Source: Pseudomonas pudica (GTDB taxonomy: Bacteria > Pseudomonadota > Gammaproteobacteria > Pseudomonadales > Pseudomonadaceae). From it: a stretch of DNA of 64,000 nt. How positions within the stretch are numbered: the first letter of the stretch is position 1; each line of letters starts with the position of its first letter. Made by a program: the position numbers and the translations under genes. Shown piece after piece: positions 47,359 through 56,585 of this stretch. The notes under the pieces are model-generated. The model saw only the letters and a program-made list of their open reading frames with translations. It was not told the origin of the DNA and made no database searches. The stretch is from positions 124,001-188,000 of the forward strand of contig NZ_JADLJS010000001.1 of NCBI RefSeq assembly GCF_015680405.1, in the 5' to 3' direction.

Positions 47359-47634
47359 TCAACGCTGTGGCTCAACCAGCACCGGGCTGATGCGCCGCGG
47401 CATCGCCACTTTCAGCAGCCACAGGCCAACAAGCAGGATAAACCCGCCACCGGCCAGGGCCATCAGCCGCTGCGATTGAGGGTGTTCTGCATCGAGCCCC
47501 AGCAGCAGCAGGTAACCGCCAAGACTGATCAGGCTGAGGTAGAGAAACGCCCCCAACACGACTACCAGCACGAACAACAGTCGCCAGAACAGCCGCGGGC
47601 GCACGATACGCTCGGAAGCACTGGACTGAATCAT
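47359..47634 (-). CDS. Small inner-membrane protein
   Basis: A 91-residue protein with two hydrophobic helices (LFWRLLFVLVVVLGAFLYL and LMALAGGGFILLVGLWLL) and a short basic tail. Met 47634 is preferred over 47664. It lies just upstream of the kinase operon. No function is known. Confidence 0.7.
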   Translation of the reverse strand: MIQSSASERIVRPRLFWRLLFVLVVVLGAFLYLSLISLGGYLLLLGLDAEHPQSQRLMALAGGGFILLVGLWLLKVAMPRRISPVLVEPQR

Positions 47635-47832
47635 CACCACACTCTTGGATCCAATAGAGGGCAACAGTGGCGTAATGACAGCAAGGTGTCAATTGCCCAT
47701 TCGATCGACCCTTCATTCTGTTGATCATAGGCGCTGTGGTTGACTCAACTATAACAATGGGTTATAAAGCGCGCTTGATTGCGAAGCCCTTCTGCTTAGA
47801 AGCGAGCTGGTCGTTACGACCCCTTCATGCGT

Positions 47833-47917
47833 GCGAGTGTGGTGGAATTGGTATACACAGCAGACTTAAAATCTGTCGGCGTGAGCCTTGCGGGTTCGAG
47901 TCCCGCCACTCGCACCA
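47833..47917 (+). tRNA. tRNA-Leu (UAA anticodon)
   Basis: The acceptor GCGAGTG pairs with CACTCGC, followed by A and an encoded CCA. TGGTGGAATTGGTA is the class II D-arm start, the anticodon loop is CTTAAAA between CAGA and TCTG, a long variable arm follows, and the T-arm reads GCGGGTTCGAGTCCCGC. Confidence 0.97.
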
Positions 47918-47930
47918 AATTCCTTGCGAA

Positions 47931-47952
47931 GGCGCCCTTGCGGCGCCTTTTT
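47931..47952 (+). terminator. Intrinsic terminator after tRNA-Leu
   Basis: GGCGCC-CTTGC-GGCGCC followed by TTTTTG, 14 bases after the CCA. Confidence 0.8.
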
Positions 47953-48020
47953 GCTGCCCGCCGGCAATCCTTTGCGCAGCTGCTAGAGTGGTGCTTGTAC
48001 CCGCCCACTGGAACGCCGCC

Positions 48021-48434
48021 ATGCGCTACTCCCTTTTCGATAGTCAACGCGACATCCTTATCCTGATTGCCCGCGTGCTGCTGGTGATCCTGTTCGTCTT
48101 GTCTGGCTGGGGCAAGCTGACCGGGTTCGAAGGCACGGTCGGCTACATGACTTCACTGGGCGCCCCTGCCCCCATGCTGGCAGCGGCAGTTGCCGTGCTC
48201 ATGGAGTTCGTCGTCGGCATCCTGCTGATCCTCGGTTTCTACACCCGACCGCTGGCCTTCCTGCTTGCGCTTTTCGTACTGGGTACGGCGCTGCTGGGCC
48301 ACCCGTTCTGGAACATGGTCGACCCTGAGCGCAGCGCCAACATGACGCAGTTCCTGAAAAACCTCAGCATCATGGGTGGCCTGCTGATGCTGGCAGTGAG
48401 CGGCCCAGGGCGTTTTTCGGTAGACGGGCGCTGA
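48021..48434 (+). CDS. DoxX-family membrane protein
   Basis: A 137-residue protein with four helices and the DoxX start ILIARVLLVILFVLSGWGKL. Similar proteins take part in thiosulfate:quinone oxidation or redox stress, but most are of unknown role. Met 48021 is preferred; the longer frame from 47721 reads through the tRNA. Confidence 0.88.
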   Translation: MRYSLFDSQRDILILIARVLLVILFVLSGWGKLTGFEGTVGYMTSLGAPAPMLAAAVAVLMEFVVGILLILGFYTRPLAFLLALFVLGTALLGHPFWNMVDPERSANMTQFLKNLSIMGGLLMLAVSGPGRFSVDGR

Positions 48435-48435
48435 G

Positions 48436-48633
48436 TCAGTCGTCTTCGCAGTCGTCGAACCAGGCTGGGTGATCGCGCTCCTCGTCATCGAGGTCATCCA
48501 GCGTTTCCTCGTCCTCCTCGACCTCATCCTCGGCGCCCTGGGCATCCGCTTCTGGCTCCGAATCGTCGTAGAGGAATTCGTGGTCAAGCAGGTGATCGTG
48601 CTCGGGTTCGTGCAAGTCGTCTTCGTCGTGCAT
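48436..48633 (-). CDS. Highly acidic small protein (65 aa)
   Basis: More than a third of residues are Asp or Glu (for example EVEEDEETLDDLDDEERD). It starts after AGGAG and ends two bases from the convergent DoxX stop. Such proteins may mimic DNA or bind metals; no function is known. Predicted to be unfolded. Confidence 0.65.
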   Translation of the reverse strand: MHDEDDLHEPEHDHLLDHEFLYDDSEPEADAQGAEDEVEEDEETLDDLDDEERDHPAWFDDCEDD

Positions 48634-48757
48634 GCTGGCTCCTGGGCTGGTGGCAGGCTTGTATAGGCTGATCGGCTGCGCAGGTCAATGCGTTACCACT
48701 TAATGCTCGGTTAACCGGCCGGGTCCACTCTGCTGGCTCTCCCTTCAAACGTTGCTT

Positions 48758-48783
48758 GCCCGCCTCCCATGGCGGGCTTTTTT
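48758..48783 (+). terminator. Intrinsic terminator
   Basis: GCCCGCC-TCCCAT-GGCGGGC followed by six T. It lies between the acidic-protein gene and the PL7 gene and would stop plus-strand transcription from the DoxX side. Confidence 0.85.
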
Positions 48784-48894
48784 ATCCCCTTGGGTTTTCC
48801 CTTCGTCCAGCCTTGGCAAATCACAGTGAACTGCGCCCATGCTGGCCAGGCTCGCAAATGATGCAGGACCTGTCGTTTTTCAAGGAGAAAGACC

Positions 48895-49569
48895 ATGGCT
48901 GTATATATCGACAACCTCATCATCACCACCCCCGTGCCTAAGTCCGCGACCAACCCGGTAGCCCTGGAGTTGACCGGTGCCCAGGCGCTGGCGACCCTGC
49001 CTGAAGTCATCGCCCGCCTGAGTGACGGCTCGATCCGCATGACCGCCCCCACCAAGGGCGCATCCAGCAAGAGTACCCACCGTACCCGCTGCGAGTGGAA
49101 GGAGCCGGCGTACTGGGCGCTGAACAGCGGCGCCCGGCACCGCAATTACCAGACCATGACACTGAAGAAAGTGAACTTTGCGCAAAAGGTGGTGATTGCC
49201 CAGATGCACGTCAAAGACGACGACAACCCGCCCATCAAGGTGTTCTGGAACAAGGGCAAGATCACCGTGGGCTTCCGGACCGACTTCAACCAGACGGCCA
49301 CGAGCAGCAGCACGGTGCTGGCCGACGTACCGCTCGGCGCCCGTTTCGATGTGAGCATCGACGTGACGAACAACGGCGCCTGCACGGTCAGTGCAAGCTG
49401 CAACGGCCGTATTGGCAGCACATCGCCCCTGCAATTGGGTGCGACCTGGGCAACGCGCACGCTCAACTTCCATGGTGGGGTATACAACCAGGTGGACTAC
49501 ACCGCCGACACGCCTGCCGAGGACGGTTCGGTGTGCGTCATCAGCCAACTGGAACTGAGCCATGCATGA
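48895..49569 (+). CDS. Polysaccharide lyase family 7 (alginate lyase-like) protein
   Basis: A 224-residue beta-jelly-roll protein. The three PL7 motifs are recognisable: RTRCEWKE (for R-T/S-E-L-R), VIAQMH (for Q-I-H) and NFHGGVYNQ (for YFKAGxYNQ, with Tyr retained). No signal peptide is seen (MAVYIDNLIITTP), unlike secreted lyases, so the protein may act in the cytoplasm or leave by another route. AAGGAG precedes the ATG, and terminators bracket it as a single-gene unit. The alginate substrate is inferred from family only. Confidence 0.85.
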   Translation: MAVYIDNLIITTPVPKSATNPVALELTGAQALATLPEVIARLSDGSIRMTAPTKGASSKSTHRTRCEWKEPAYWALNSGARHRNYQTMTLKKVNFAQKVVIAQMHVKDDDNPPIKVFWNKGKITVGFRTDFNQTATSSSTVLADVPLGARFDVSIDVTNNGACTVSASCNGRIGSTSPLQLGATWATRTLNFHGGVYNQVDYTADTPAEDGSVCVISQLELSHA

Positions 49570-49643
49570 CAAGCTCATGACCTGACCTTCACGAAATACT
49601 GACATCCGGGTGGGCACACTGACCCTGCTCCGTATGTTCTTGC

Positions 49644-49679
49644 AGCCCGCCGCATTATTGCCGCGGGCTTTTCTTTTTG
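49644..49679 (+). terminator. Intrinsic terminator after the PL7 gene
   Basis: AGCCCGC-N12-GCGGGCT followed by TTTCTTTTT, 75 bases after the stop. Confidence 0.8.
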
Positions 49680-49700
49680 TGGCGAGCCTTACGCAGAACC

Positions 49701-49813
49701 CTGTAGGAGCGGCCTTGTGTCGCGAAAGGGCTGCAAAGCAGCCCCAACAACTTATGCGCCACCGCTGAAATCCCGGGGCCGCTCTGCGGCCCTTTCGCGA
49801 TACAAGGCCGCTG
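49701..49813. repeat. REP-like inverted pair
   Basis: GTAGGAGCGGCCTTGTGTCGCGAAAGGGC and a mirrored CGGCCCTTTCGCGATACAAGGCCGC lie between the PL7 and adhP genes. This is the right-most REP seen in the window. Confidence 0.75.
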
Positions 49814-49951
49814 CTGCAAGTGCCCGCGCAGGGCAGGTACCTGCTGCGTCCAAGCCTCCCATCCAAGACCATGACCTGAAGCAGCTTTACCCCACCAGGC
49901 GAGGGCTATGCTAACCCCGCCGATATCATTCAGATAGACACGGAGGCTCCT

Positions 49952-50962
49952 ATGAAAGCTGCTGTTGTTGCACCAGGCCGTCGCGTGGATGTGGTGGAGA
50001 AAACCCTGCGCCCCCTCGAGCACGGTGAAGCGCTGCTGAAGATGCAATGCTGCGGTGTCTGCCACACCGACCTGCACGTGAAAAATGGCGACTTCGGTGA
50101 CAAGACCGGTGTGGTGCTAGGCCACGAAGGCATCGGTGTGGTCCAGGAAATTGGACCAGGCGTCACCTCGCTCAAGCCGGGCGACCGCGCCAGCGTGGCC
50201 TGGTTCTACCAGGGCTGCGGGCATTGCGAGTATTGCACCAGCGGCAACGAAACCCTGTGCCGCGAGGTGAAGAACTCCGGCTACACCGTGGACGGCGGCA
50301 TGGCCGAAGCCTGCATCGTCAAGGCCGACTACTCGGTAAAAGTGCCCGACGGTCTCGACTCCGCTGCCGCCAGCAGCATTACCTGCGCTGGCGTGACCAC
50401 CTACAAGGCGGTGAAGATCTCCAACATCCGCCCCGGCCAATGGATCGCCATCTACGGCCTCGGCGGCCTGGGCAACCTTGCCCTGCAATATGCCAAGAAC
50501 GTCTTCAACGCCAAAGTGATCGCCATCGACGTCAACGAAGAGCAACTGCGCTTCGCCAGCGAGATGGGCGCTGACCTGGTCATAAACTCACGCACCGAGG
50601 ATGCCGCCAAGGTCATCCAGGCCAAGACCGGTGGCGCCCATGCCGCCGTGGTTACCGCCGTTGCCAAGGCTGCCTTCAACTCGGCGGTTGATGCCCTGCG
50701 TGCGGGGGGCCGCCTGGTTGCGGTCGGCCTGCCGTCGGAAGCGATGAACCTGAACATTCCTCGCCTGGTGCTGGACGGTATCGAAGTGATCGGCTCGCTG
50801 GTCGGTACCCGGCAGGACCTGCAGGAAGCTTTCCAGTTTGCGGCGGAAGGGAAAGTGGTGCCGAAGGTGACCCTGCGGCCGATCGAGGATATCAACCAGA
50901 TCTTCGAAGAAATGCTGGAGGGCAAGATCAAAGGGCGGATGGTGATTCAGTTCGAAGGGTGA
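49952..50962 (+). CDS. adhP: Zinc-dependent alcohol dehydrogenase
   Basis: A 336-residue AdhP-type enzyme. Catalytic zinc ligands are in CGVCHTDLH and GHEGIGVV; the structural zinc site is CGHCEYC...LC. The NAD loop is GLGGLGNLA. It interconverts primary alcohols and aldehydes. GGAG precedes the ATG. A short GTGCGCT/AGCGCAC hairpin follows the stop. Confidence 0.95.
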   Translation: MKAAVVAPGRRVDVVEKTLRPLEHGEALLKMQCCGVCHTDLHVKNGDFGDKTGVVLGHEGIGVVQEIGPGVTSLKPGDRASVAWFYQGCGHCEYCTSGNETLCREVKNSGYTVDGGMAEACIVKADYSVKVPDGLDSAAASSITCAGVTTYKAVKISNIRPGQWIAIYGLGGLGNLALQYAKNVFNAKVIAIDVNEEQLRFASEMGADLVINSRTEDAAKVIQAKTGGAHAAVVTAVAKAAFNSAVDALRAGGRLVAVGLPSEAMNLNIPRLVLDGIEVIGSLVGTRQDLQEAFQFAAEGKVVPKVTLRPIEDINQIFEEMLEGKIKGRMVIQFEG

Positions 50963-51179
50963 TGGCTCAAGTGCGCTGGCTGTTGGCGCAGCGCACGCTA
51001 CCCTGTTGCATTCAAGCGCAGGCGGTCAGAATGGCTTCCGGCCCCTTGTAAAGCGAACCAATGGGCATGTCTTGGGCTCTGGTTTCGGGTAAGCGCTATG
51101 CTTCATATACGGTTTTATCCAAGTCGTGGCTTGCAGTTGCTTCGCAAGCAGAAACCGGCTAGCACATCGGGGTCAACAT

Positions 51180-51416
51180 ATGAGCATCCGCAGCTTGGCG
51201 AAAAACCTCCCGCCCGACCCGGGCAATGACGGCTGGGTACTTGGCTGGGGTGTGCTGAGAGACCGGCATCCTTGGCATTTCGTCGATGTGTTTGCCGACC
51301 AGAACACGGCCAGGGCCGAGGCGGAGCGCCGCGGGGTTGGCTATGTTGTGGAGTTCGGCTCGCACCGCCTGGGATCGGATGAATTCGTTTGCGGGATATC
51401 CCCGCCTGAAGGCTAG
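51180..51416 (+). CDS. Hypothetical protein (78 aa)
   Basis: A small soluble protein with a WVLGWGVLRDRHPWHFVDVF beta segment and a helix rich in Ala, Arg and Glu, then VVEFGSHRLGSDEF. Met 51180 is preferred over 51126. No function recognised. Confidence 0.55.
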   Translation: MSIRSLAKNLPPDPGNDGWVLGWGVLRDRHPWHFVDVFADQNTARAEAERRGVGYVVEFGSHRLGSDEFVCGISPPEG

Positions 51417-51481
51417 CGTGTACCGGGTTCATTTCCGGTCTGAACACTGGCCAGCCGGCACACTACAGCACCTCCTTGTCT

Positions 51482-51721
51482 TCACATGTCCGTGAACCGC
51501 CGCCGCGTCAGGAACAGTACTACGCCCAACGGCACAGCTAGCAACATCAGCAGCTCCAAGTCAAAACCCAGGAACTGCTGCTGGCCGACGTTGAAGATCC
51601 CGATCAAGCCTGCTGCAAGTAGTACCAAACCCAGCCACTTGCGCAGCAGGTATGGTTTTAGAAACTGAACGAGGATCGCGCCCAGAATCATCAAGGCGAC
51701 CGTTTGCAGGATGTAGGGCAT
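51482..51721 (-). CDS. Small inner-membrane protein (79 aa)
   Basis: Three hydrophobic segments (ILQTVALMILGAILVQFL, WLGLVLLAAGLIGIF, LELLMLLAVPLGVVLFL) and a short basic tail. GAGGAA precedes Met 51721. It starts ten bases after the Gly-rich gene at 51732-52244 on the same strand, so the two are cotranscribed. Confidence 0.7.
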   Translation of the reverse strand: MPYILQTVALMILGAILVQFLKPYLLRKWLGLVLLAAGLIGIFNVGQQQFLGFDLELLMLLAVPLGVVLFLTRRRFTDM

Positions 51722-51731
51722 GTGCAATTCC

Positions 51732-52244
51732 TCAGACCTTGATGACCAGCGTCACGCCGGAGTGCTGTGGGCCAATCCCGCCATGGACCTCTCCCTCGAT
51801 ACTGATCAGCACATCACCTGCATGCAAGCTAGGCAACGCCCCTTTCAAGTACCAGTTCATACCTGCGGTCACGACTGCACCCGAAGCCCAGCCAATGACC
51901 GGGCCTCCCAACCCACCCACCTTCCCGGCAACACCACCTGAGGCCGCAGCGACCCCCTTTGCGACGTTGCCTCGCACGGTGTTGATGGCGTCAGCCTGCT
52001 GCCGGGTCAGGGGATTGGAAATGCGGACTGTCAGCAGACATGGCAAATTTCGGGCCTGCATCCGGTCGTACATATCGACGACCATGCTGTTGACTTGATA
52101 ATGGGCGCGTTTCGCTTCACCAAAGTGCAGCTCACGCAGGCGGCCTCGATCGCTTTCCATGAGTGTGATTTTCGAGAGGCTGAAGACGATCCCTTCATCC
52201 GTTTTGTACTGCGTGGTCGTCTCCACCTTCATGCGCGTATCCAT
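51732..52244 (-). CDS. Hypothetical protein with a Gly/Ala-rich hydrophobic segment (170 aa)
   Basis: The first 90 residues are polar (KVETTTQYKTDEG; VVDMYDRMQARNLPCLL). Residues about 92-130 form a Gly/Ala/Val-rich stretch (VAAASGGVAGKVGGLGGPV) of the sort seen in pore-forming or membrane-inserting proteins. It ends in a beta-rich tail. No signal peptide or clear ribosome site is seen; Met5 is an alternative start. It is followed by a small three-helix membrane gene. The function is unknown. Confidence 0.6.
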   Translation of the reverse strand: MDTRMKVETTTQYKTDEGIVFSLSKITLMESDRGRLRELHFGEAKRAHYQVNSMVVDMYDRMQARNLPCLLTVRISNPLTRQQADAINTVRGNVAKGVAAASGGVAGKVGGLGGPVIGWASGAVVTAGMNWYLKGALPSLHAGDVLISIEGEVHGGIGPQHSGVTLVIKV

Positions 52245-52445
52245 TCGTGCAAAAGAGGGGGATTTTCTACAAGCGATGGGCGGGATGCAAATGGTCTTTT
52301 GGTGGGTTCTTTCTGCTACGGATCGAAAGCAGCCTTCGAGCTAAGCCATGAAGTCAACAACTTGATAGATCTGCGAAATCGATGTGACCAGACATGAACA
52401 TCTGGCCGATGCTTAGCAACATCGGCCGACATGCCCAAGTCGGCG

Positions 52446-53660
52446 TTACCCCTCGGTCAGATCAACCAATGGCGTCTGCCGCACCTCGGTTTCGCGCCCT
52501 CCTTGTATCTCGCCAACCTGCTTCAAGGCCTTGTCCACTGCAACCTTGTCCGCCAACAAGCTGTAGCTGATGTGGAACTGCCTGTGTTCCTTCGGTCCGA
52601 TTGTCGGCACCAGCTTCAGTGGCCGCTGGTAACGGCGGTTGTAGGAAAAACTCGTTCCCGGCTCGAGCCCGGTCACATAGCCCTGACCTTGGGTATCGGT
52701 ATTTTTCCACAGCGAGAATACAGGCAGCGTCCGAGTATTGAAGCCGACCGAAACGCCCAGATTGCCAGCTTTGTCATGTAACACGGCCAATGTATTGCCC
52801 TGGTCATCGGCATACGGCACCACGTTATAAACCGTTTCGTCATAGTCCTTGGTGGGCGCTCGGTAGGTTTGCCAATCGGCCAGATCTTCCCTTGCCTTGT
52901 CGTTGAACGGCGACACCTGTTTCACTGGCGCGGCAAACCGAGCGCCCTGGTCCAGAAACGGGGTACTGAAGTTACTGTGATACAGCGCCTGGTATTCCTT
53001 CGGATAATCGCCGTTGTTGGTCAGGGTGTCGTTGAGGGCGAACATCACGCTGCCCGGTTCGGTGACCAATTCGGTCACGACGGAGAAGTCGACCTTCTTG
53101 AACGCCTGCTCTTTCAGTTCGCCACGCAGGCTGATGGCGTACGGTGGTTTCTCATCGATGTGTAGGGTGACTTTGTTCGCAGGTATGTTGGCAGCCCTAC
53201 CATGCAGGGTCAGCAGTTCCCCATTGTCGACGCCTGGGTGGCCGACCCATTCGTAACCGCAGCGGGCGACCAGTTCGTTGAAGCCCTCCAGCCAGCCAAG
53301 GCCATTGCGCCCATTGAGCTCGATGAAGGACGGGTTGACCACTTCCTTGACCGGCGAATCCCAGCCCATGCGCACATTACCGACCGACGCCTGCAAGACG
53401 TTCATTCCACGGGTCGGCACTACCGAAAGTTTCATCGTGCCGTTATCGATGTCGACGATGCTGACACCCTCTTGCCGGCCTCCGTGCAAAGTGCGCAAGG
53501 TAACGCTGAAGGGCTTGTCGGTTTTTACGCCAAGTTGCTGGCTGCTGATCTGCCAGTTCTGGGCGGCTTTGTCGGTGTCGAGCAGAACGTAATCCCAGGC
53601 CATGGTGTGGGAGGTTGCGGACAGGGCGGCGAGAGCAACGAAGAATTTGAGAAGGGGCAT
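52446..53660 (-). CDS. Secreted DUF4432 (aldose 1-epimerase-like) protein
   Basis: A 404-residue protein with a signal peptide (LLKFFVALAALSATSHTMA). The mature part is a beta-sandwich of the galactose mutarotase superfamily: LSVVPTRGMNVLQA, GLGWLEGFNELVARCG, LHGRAANIPA and the closing YSFSYNRRYQRP-like segment TGLEPGTSFSYNRRYQ. It would act on sugars in the periplasm. It is transcribed divergently from a LysR gene at 53879, which may control it. Confidence 0.85.
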   Translation of the reverse strand: MPLLKFFVALAALSATSHTMAWDYVLLDTDKAAQNWQISSQQLGVKTDKPFSVTLRTLHGGRQEGVSIVDIDNGTMKLSVVPTRGMNVLQASVGNVRMGWDSPVKEVVNPSFIELNGRNGLGWLEGFNELVARCGYEWVGHPGVDNGELLTLHGRAANIPANKVTLHIDEKPPYAISLRGELKEQAFKKVDFSVVTELVTEPGSVMFALNDTLTNNGDYPKEYQALYHSNFSTPFLDQGARFAAPVKQVSPFNDKAREDLADWQTYRAPTKDYDETVYNVVPYADDQGNTLAVLHDKAGNLGVSVGFNTRTLPVFSLWKNTDTQGQGYVTGLEPGTSFSYNRRYQRPLKLVPTIGPKEHRQFHISYSLLADKVAVDKALKQVGEIQGGRETEVRQTPLVDLTEG

Positions 53661-53878
53661 GACAGGGGGCCTTTCTTGGAGTTGTTCCCCTTTATAGACA
53701 CGAAGAAACGTTTCAGCAAGCTAACCAAAGAGATGCTTTCGATTGGCACGGGTTTCTTTAGCTATTTTCAGGGAGTAGCCTCGGCACAGTGAATCCTTCG
53801 GGCCCGATCAGGTTATCAACCGTGTGAAGGCATCAGAGAAACAGAAAAATTGCCAAACTCGATAGAATCTTCATTGCC

Positions 53879-54772
53879 ATGCCAGACGGTTTCCCTGACT
53901 TGCCCTCGCTGAACGCGTTGCGTGTTTTTGAAGTGGTGGCTCGCCGCTTGAACTTCCGTGTGGCTGCCGAGGAACTGGGCGTGACCCAGGCAGCAGTTGC
54001 CCAGCAGATACGCGGATTGGAGGCGAGCCTGGATCTGCGTTTGTTTGAACGCCTGCCCCGTGGCTTGGCGTTGACCGATGCGGGCCTGAGCTATAGCGGA
54101 AGCATTCGCAGTGCGCTGGCCATGATCGACGAGGCAACACGCCTGCTTCGGCCACAGACTTCTCACCTGACAGTCAGCGTTACACCTACCTTCGCCTCGA
54201 AATGGCTGATTCCCAGGCTCGGCAATTTTGCGCAGAGTCATCCAGACATCGATTTGCGTGTGCTGGCAACCGATCGGCTGTCGCACTTCAGCAACGATGG
54301 TGTGGATATCGCTGTCCGCTATGGCAACCCCGAGTTCGGAGCGGGTTTGAATAGCGAGCTGCTGATGGAGCAGCGTATCGTTGCGGTGGCCAGCCCAAGG
54401 CTGTTCGAAGGCAACGAAATACCTGCCAGCTTTGCGCAGTTGCAGGACTTCGTCATGTTGCACGATGCCCATAATTTCTGGCCTCAGTTCCTTGCAGAGC
54501 TGTTCCCGCATCACCTGCAACCCACAGCCAGAAATCTGCGCTTCAATCAAACCTCATTGGCCATTGAAGCGGCAATCAGTGGCCAGGGCATTGCCTTGGC
54601 CAGCCCTGCGTTCGTCGGTGATGACATTGCCGCAGGTCGACTGATGCAGGTTTTTACCCAACAACTCAGGGTCGACAAGTCGTTTTATCTGGTCTGGCCA
54701 CGCAAGATGAAACAGCCGGACTCATTGAGCGTGGTCCAACACTGGCTCAAGCAGCAAGCTGTCGATAGTTAA
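53879..54772 (+). CDS. LysR-family regulator (GcvA-like)
   Basis: A 297-residue regulator. The HTH is about residues 6-65 (LNALRVFEVVARRLNFRVA, ELGVTQAAVAQQIRGLE). FERLPRGLALTDAG and the ligand domain (about 93-295) match the GcvA group. It diverges from the DUF4432 gene and is followed by an SDR gene 98 bases downstream on the same strand; either could be its target. Confidence 0.92.
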   Translation: MPDGFPDLPSLNALRVFEVVARRLNFRVAAEELGVTQAAVAQQIRGLEASLDLRLFERLPRGLALTDAGLSYSGSIRSALAMIDEATRLLRPQTSHLTVSVTPTFASKWLIPRLGNFAQSHPDIDLRVLATDRLSHFSNDGVDIAVRYGNPEFGAGLNSELLMEQRIVAVASPRLFEGNEIPASFAQLQDFVMLHDAHNFWPQFLAELFPHHLQPTARNLRFNQTSLAIEAAISGQGIALASPAFVGDDIAAGRLMQVFTQQLRVDKSFYLVWPRKMKQPDSLSVVQHWLKQQAVDS

Positions 54773-54870
54773 TCTATCGCAATAGTAAAGTTTAGCTGTC
54801 TCCCTCACCAATGGGGCTGCTGCTAAGGTGAATGCACCTGAAAAATCAGCATTGAAAGATTGGAGGCAGC

Positions 54871-55575
54871 ATGTCAGTAGAAAAAGTTGCGATTATAACG
54901 GCAGGTGGCAGCGGCATGGGCGCAGCTGCAGCACGACGCCTGGCCGCCGACGGCTTCAAGGTTGGGATTCTCTCCTCTTCGGGCAAGGGCGAGGCGTTGG
55001 CTGCCGAACTCGGCGGTATTGGTGTAACGGGTAGCAACCAGTCGGTTGAAGACCTGCAACGCCTGGTCGACGCTGTCGTGGAGAAGTGGGGCCGTATCGA
55101 TGTGCTGGTCAATAGCGCCGGCCATGGTCCACGCGCGCCAATCCTGGAAATCAGCGACGAGGATTGGCACAAGGGTATGGATACTTACCTGCTCAATGTC
55201 ATTCGCCCGACTCGCCTGGTGACGCCTTACATGCAGCGTCAGAAGAACGGAGTGATCATCAACATCTCCACCGCCTGGGCGTTCGAACCCAGCGAGCTGT
55301 TCCCGACTTCTGCGGTATTCCGCTCGGGCCTTGCCGCGTTCACCAAGATCTTCGCCGACAATTTCGCCGGCGATAACGTGCGCATAAACAACGTCCTACC
55401 TGGGTGGATCGACAGCTTGCCGAGCACCGAGCAACGCCGCGACAGCGTGCCGCTCAAGCGCTACGGCACCAGCGAAGAAATCGCTGCGACCATTGCGTTC
55501 CTTGCTAGCGAAGGCGCGGCCTACATCACCGGGCAGAACATCAGGGTCGATGGCGGCGTAACACGCAGCATTTGA
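54871..55575 (+). CDS. SDR-family protein lacking the YxxxK catalytic motif
   Basis: A 234-residue Rossmann protein with cofactor loop TAGGSGMGAAAA and NSAG. At the catalytic position, where YxxxK is expected, it reads VFRSGLAAF: the Tyr is Phe and the Lys is Gly. The end SEGAAYITGQNIRVDGG is normal. So it binds NAD(P) but probably does not use classical SDR chemistry. GGAGG precedes the ATG. Confidence 0.85.
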   Translation: MSVEKVAIITAGGSGMGAAAARRLAADGFKVGILSSSGKGEALAAELGGIGVTGSNQSVEDLQRLVDAVVEKWGRIDVLVNSAGHGPRAPILEISDEDWHKGMDTYLLNVIRPTRLVTPYMQRQKNGVIINISTAWAFEPSELFPTSAVFRSGLAAFTKIFADNFAGDNVRINNVLPGWIDSLPSTEQRRDSVPLKRYGTSEEIAATIAFLASEGAAYITGQNIRVDGGVTRSI

Positions 55576-55809
55576 TAGTCCGTGGTCGCAGCGCTGCTGC
55601 GGCCTGCACCTGTGGCGAATGGACTGTGGGCAACGAGATCCGGGCGTGCATGGGGCCGGCGCCCCCTGCTTCTGCCCTCTTCGAAAGGGAGGGTTGTCGT
55701 CACGGTCTCTTAAAGTACCAGTAAGGCTTTGGTATAGCTCTCCGGGCATTGCGAAGACCTGCGCCCTTGGTGTTCGCAATGGTCCAACCGAGCAGTGCAT
55801 TTGGACGCG

Positions 55810-55995
55810 CTATCGCTTGTAGGTGGGCTTGGCCGTGTGAGGACTGGTCCAAACGACCTTCGGCTTGCTCGCTAGCACTCCGCTGACGCCAGAAGGAACG
55901 CTTTCAATCTGGCCGCCCAGCTTGATGAACAACTCGGTCTGTTCATTCAAACGCTCATGGGCACGCTGCGTCTCGGGGGATATGGCCTGGTGCAT
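55810..55995 (-). CDS. Small hypothetical protein (61 aa)
   Basis: MHQAISPETQRAHERLNEQ begins a helix, followed by a Pro/Lys-rich tail ending AKPTYKR. GAGG lies nine bases upstream. No family recognised. Confidence 0.5.
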   Translation of the reverse strand: MHQAISPETQRAHERLNEQTELFIKLGGQIESVPSGVSGVLASKPKVVWTSPHTAKPTYKR

Positions 55996-56585
55996 AAAGC
56001 TACCTCAAAGTGAGAAGCCGCAGAGCACGGCTACGTGGTCACTATACAAGGATTTGGCTGTATCCGTTTGAATTGCGACAAGGTGCTCGAAAATGCCAGC
56101 ATAATGAACACTAATTTCCGCATGTTTGGCTTAGAAAGCCACGAACCTAACGATCCGCCGATGGCAACACAAACGAAAGTTCGGCAGTTCCAGTTCCGCG
56201 GTAATCGACCGAAGGCAGCGTCGGAGATTAGGACATCAGCCTCGTCAGCTGGCCGCTCGGGCACTCCAAGGAGGAAATCTGTATTTTTACGTAAGGTGCT
56301 GACCGCGCTAGTTTTACCGGAACTTGCTTTCTTTGCCTGGTTGTTTGGCCATCCGTAAGAGACGATAACGATGCGGGCCCACCAGCGCTTTGGCGAGCTG
56401 CAAAACCTCTCCCCGGCGTTTTGCCAACCTAATCAAAACCCCTCTCAGATTCAGACTCATCAAGCGCCCATAGCCTAGCCGCGTCAGCAATTTCGAGCAT
56501 GTCGATAGCGGCCGAAAAGGTGCTGCAGCGCCTTATGCTCGGCGTCCGCCATCAGGGTTATTTTAGCCAAGCCTTCAGTAGCACC
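55996..56585. other. 590-base stretch with at most a weak gene
   Basis: A plus-strand frame from 56161 to 56358 could encode 65 residues (MATQTKVRQFQFRGNRP to ELAFFAWLFGHP) with a C-terminal hydrophobic helix, but has no good ribosome site. The rest shows no gene, RNA or repeat that I recognise. Confidence 0.35.

Noticed and set aside
47721-48020. N-terminal extension of the DoxX frame
   Set aside because: It reads through the tRNA-Leu gene and its terminator.
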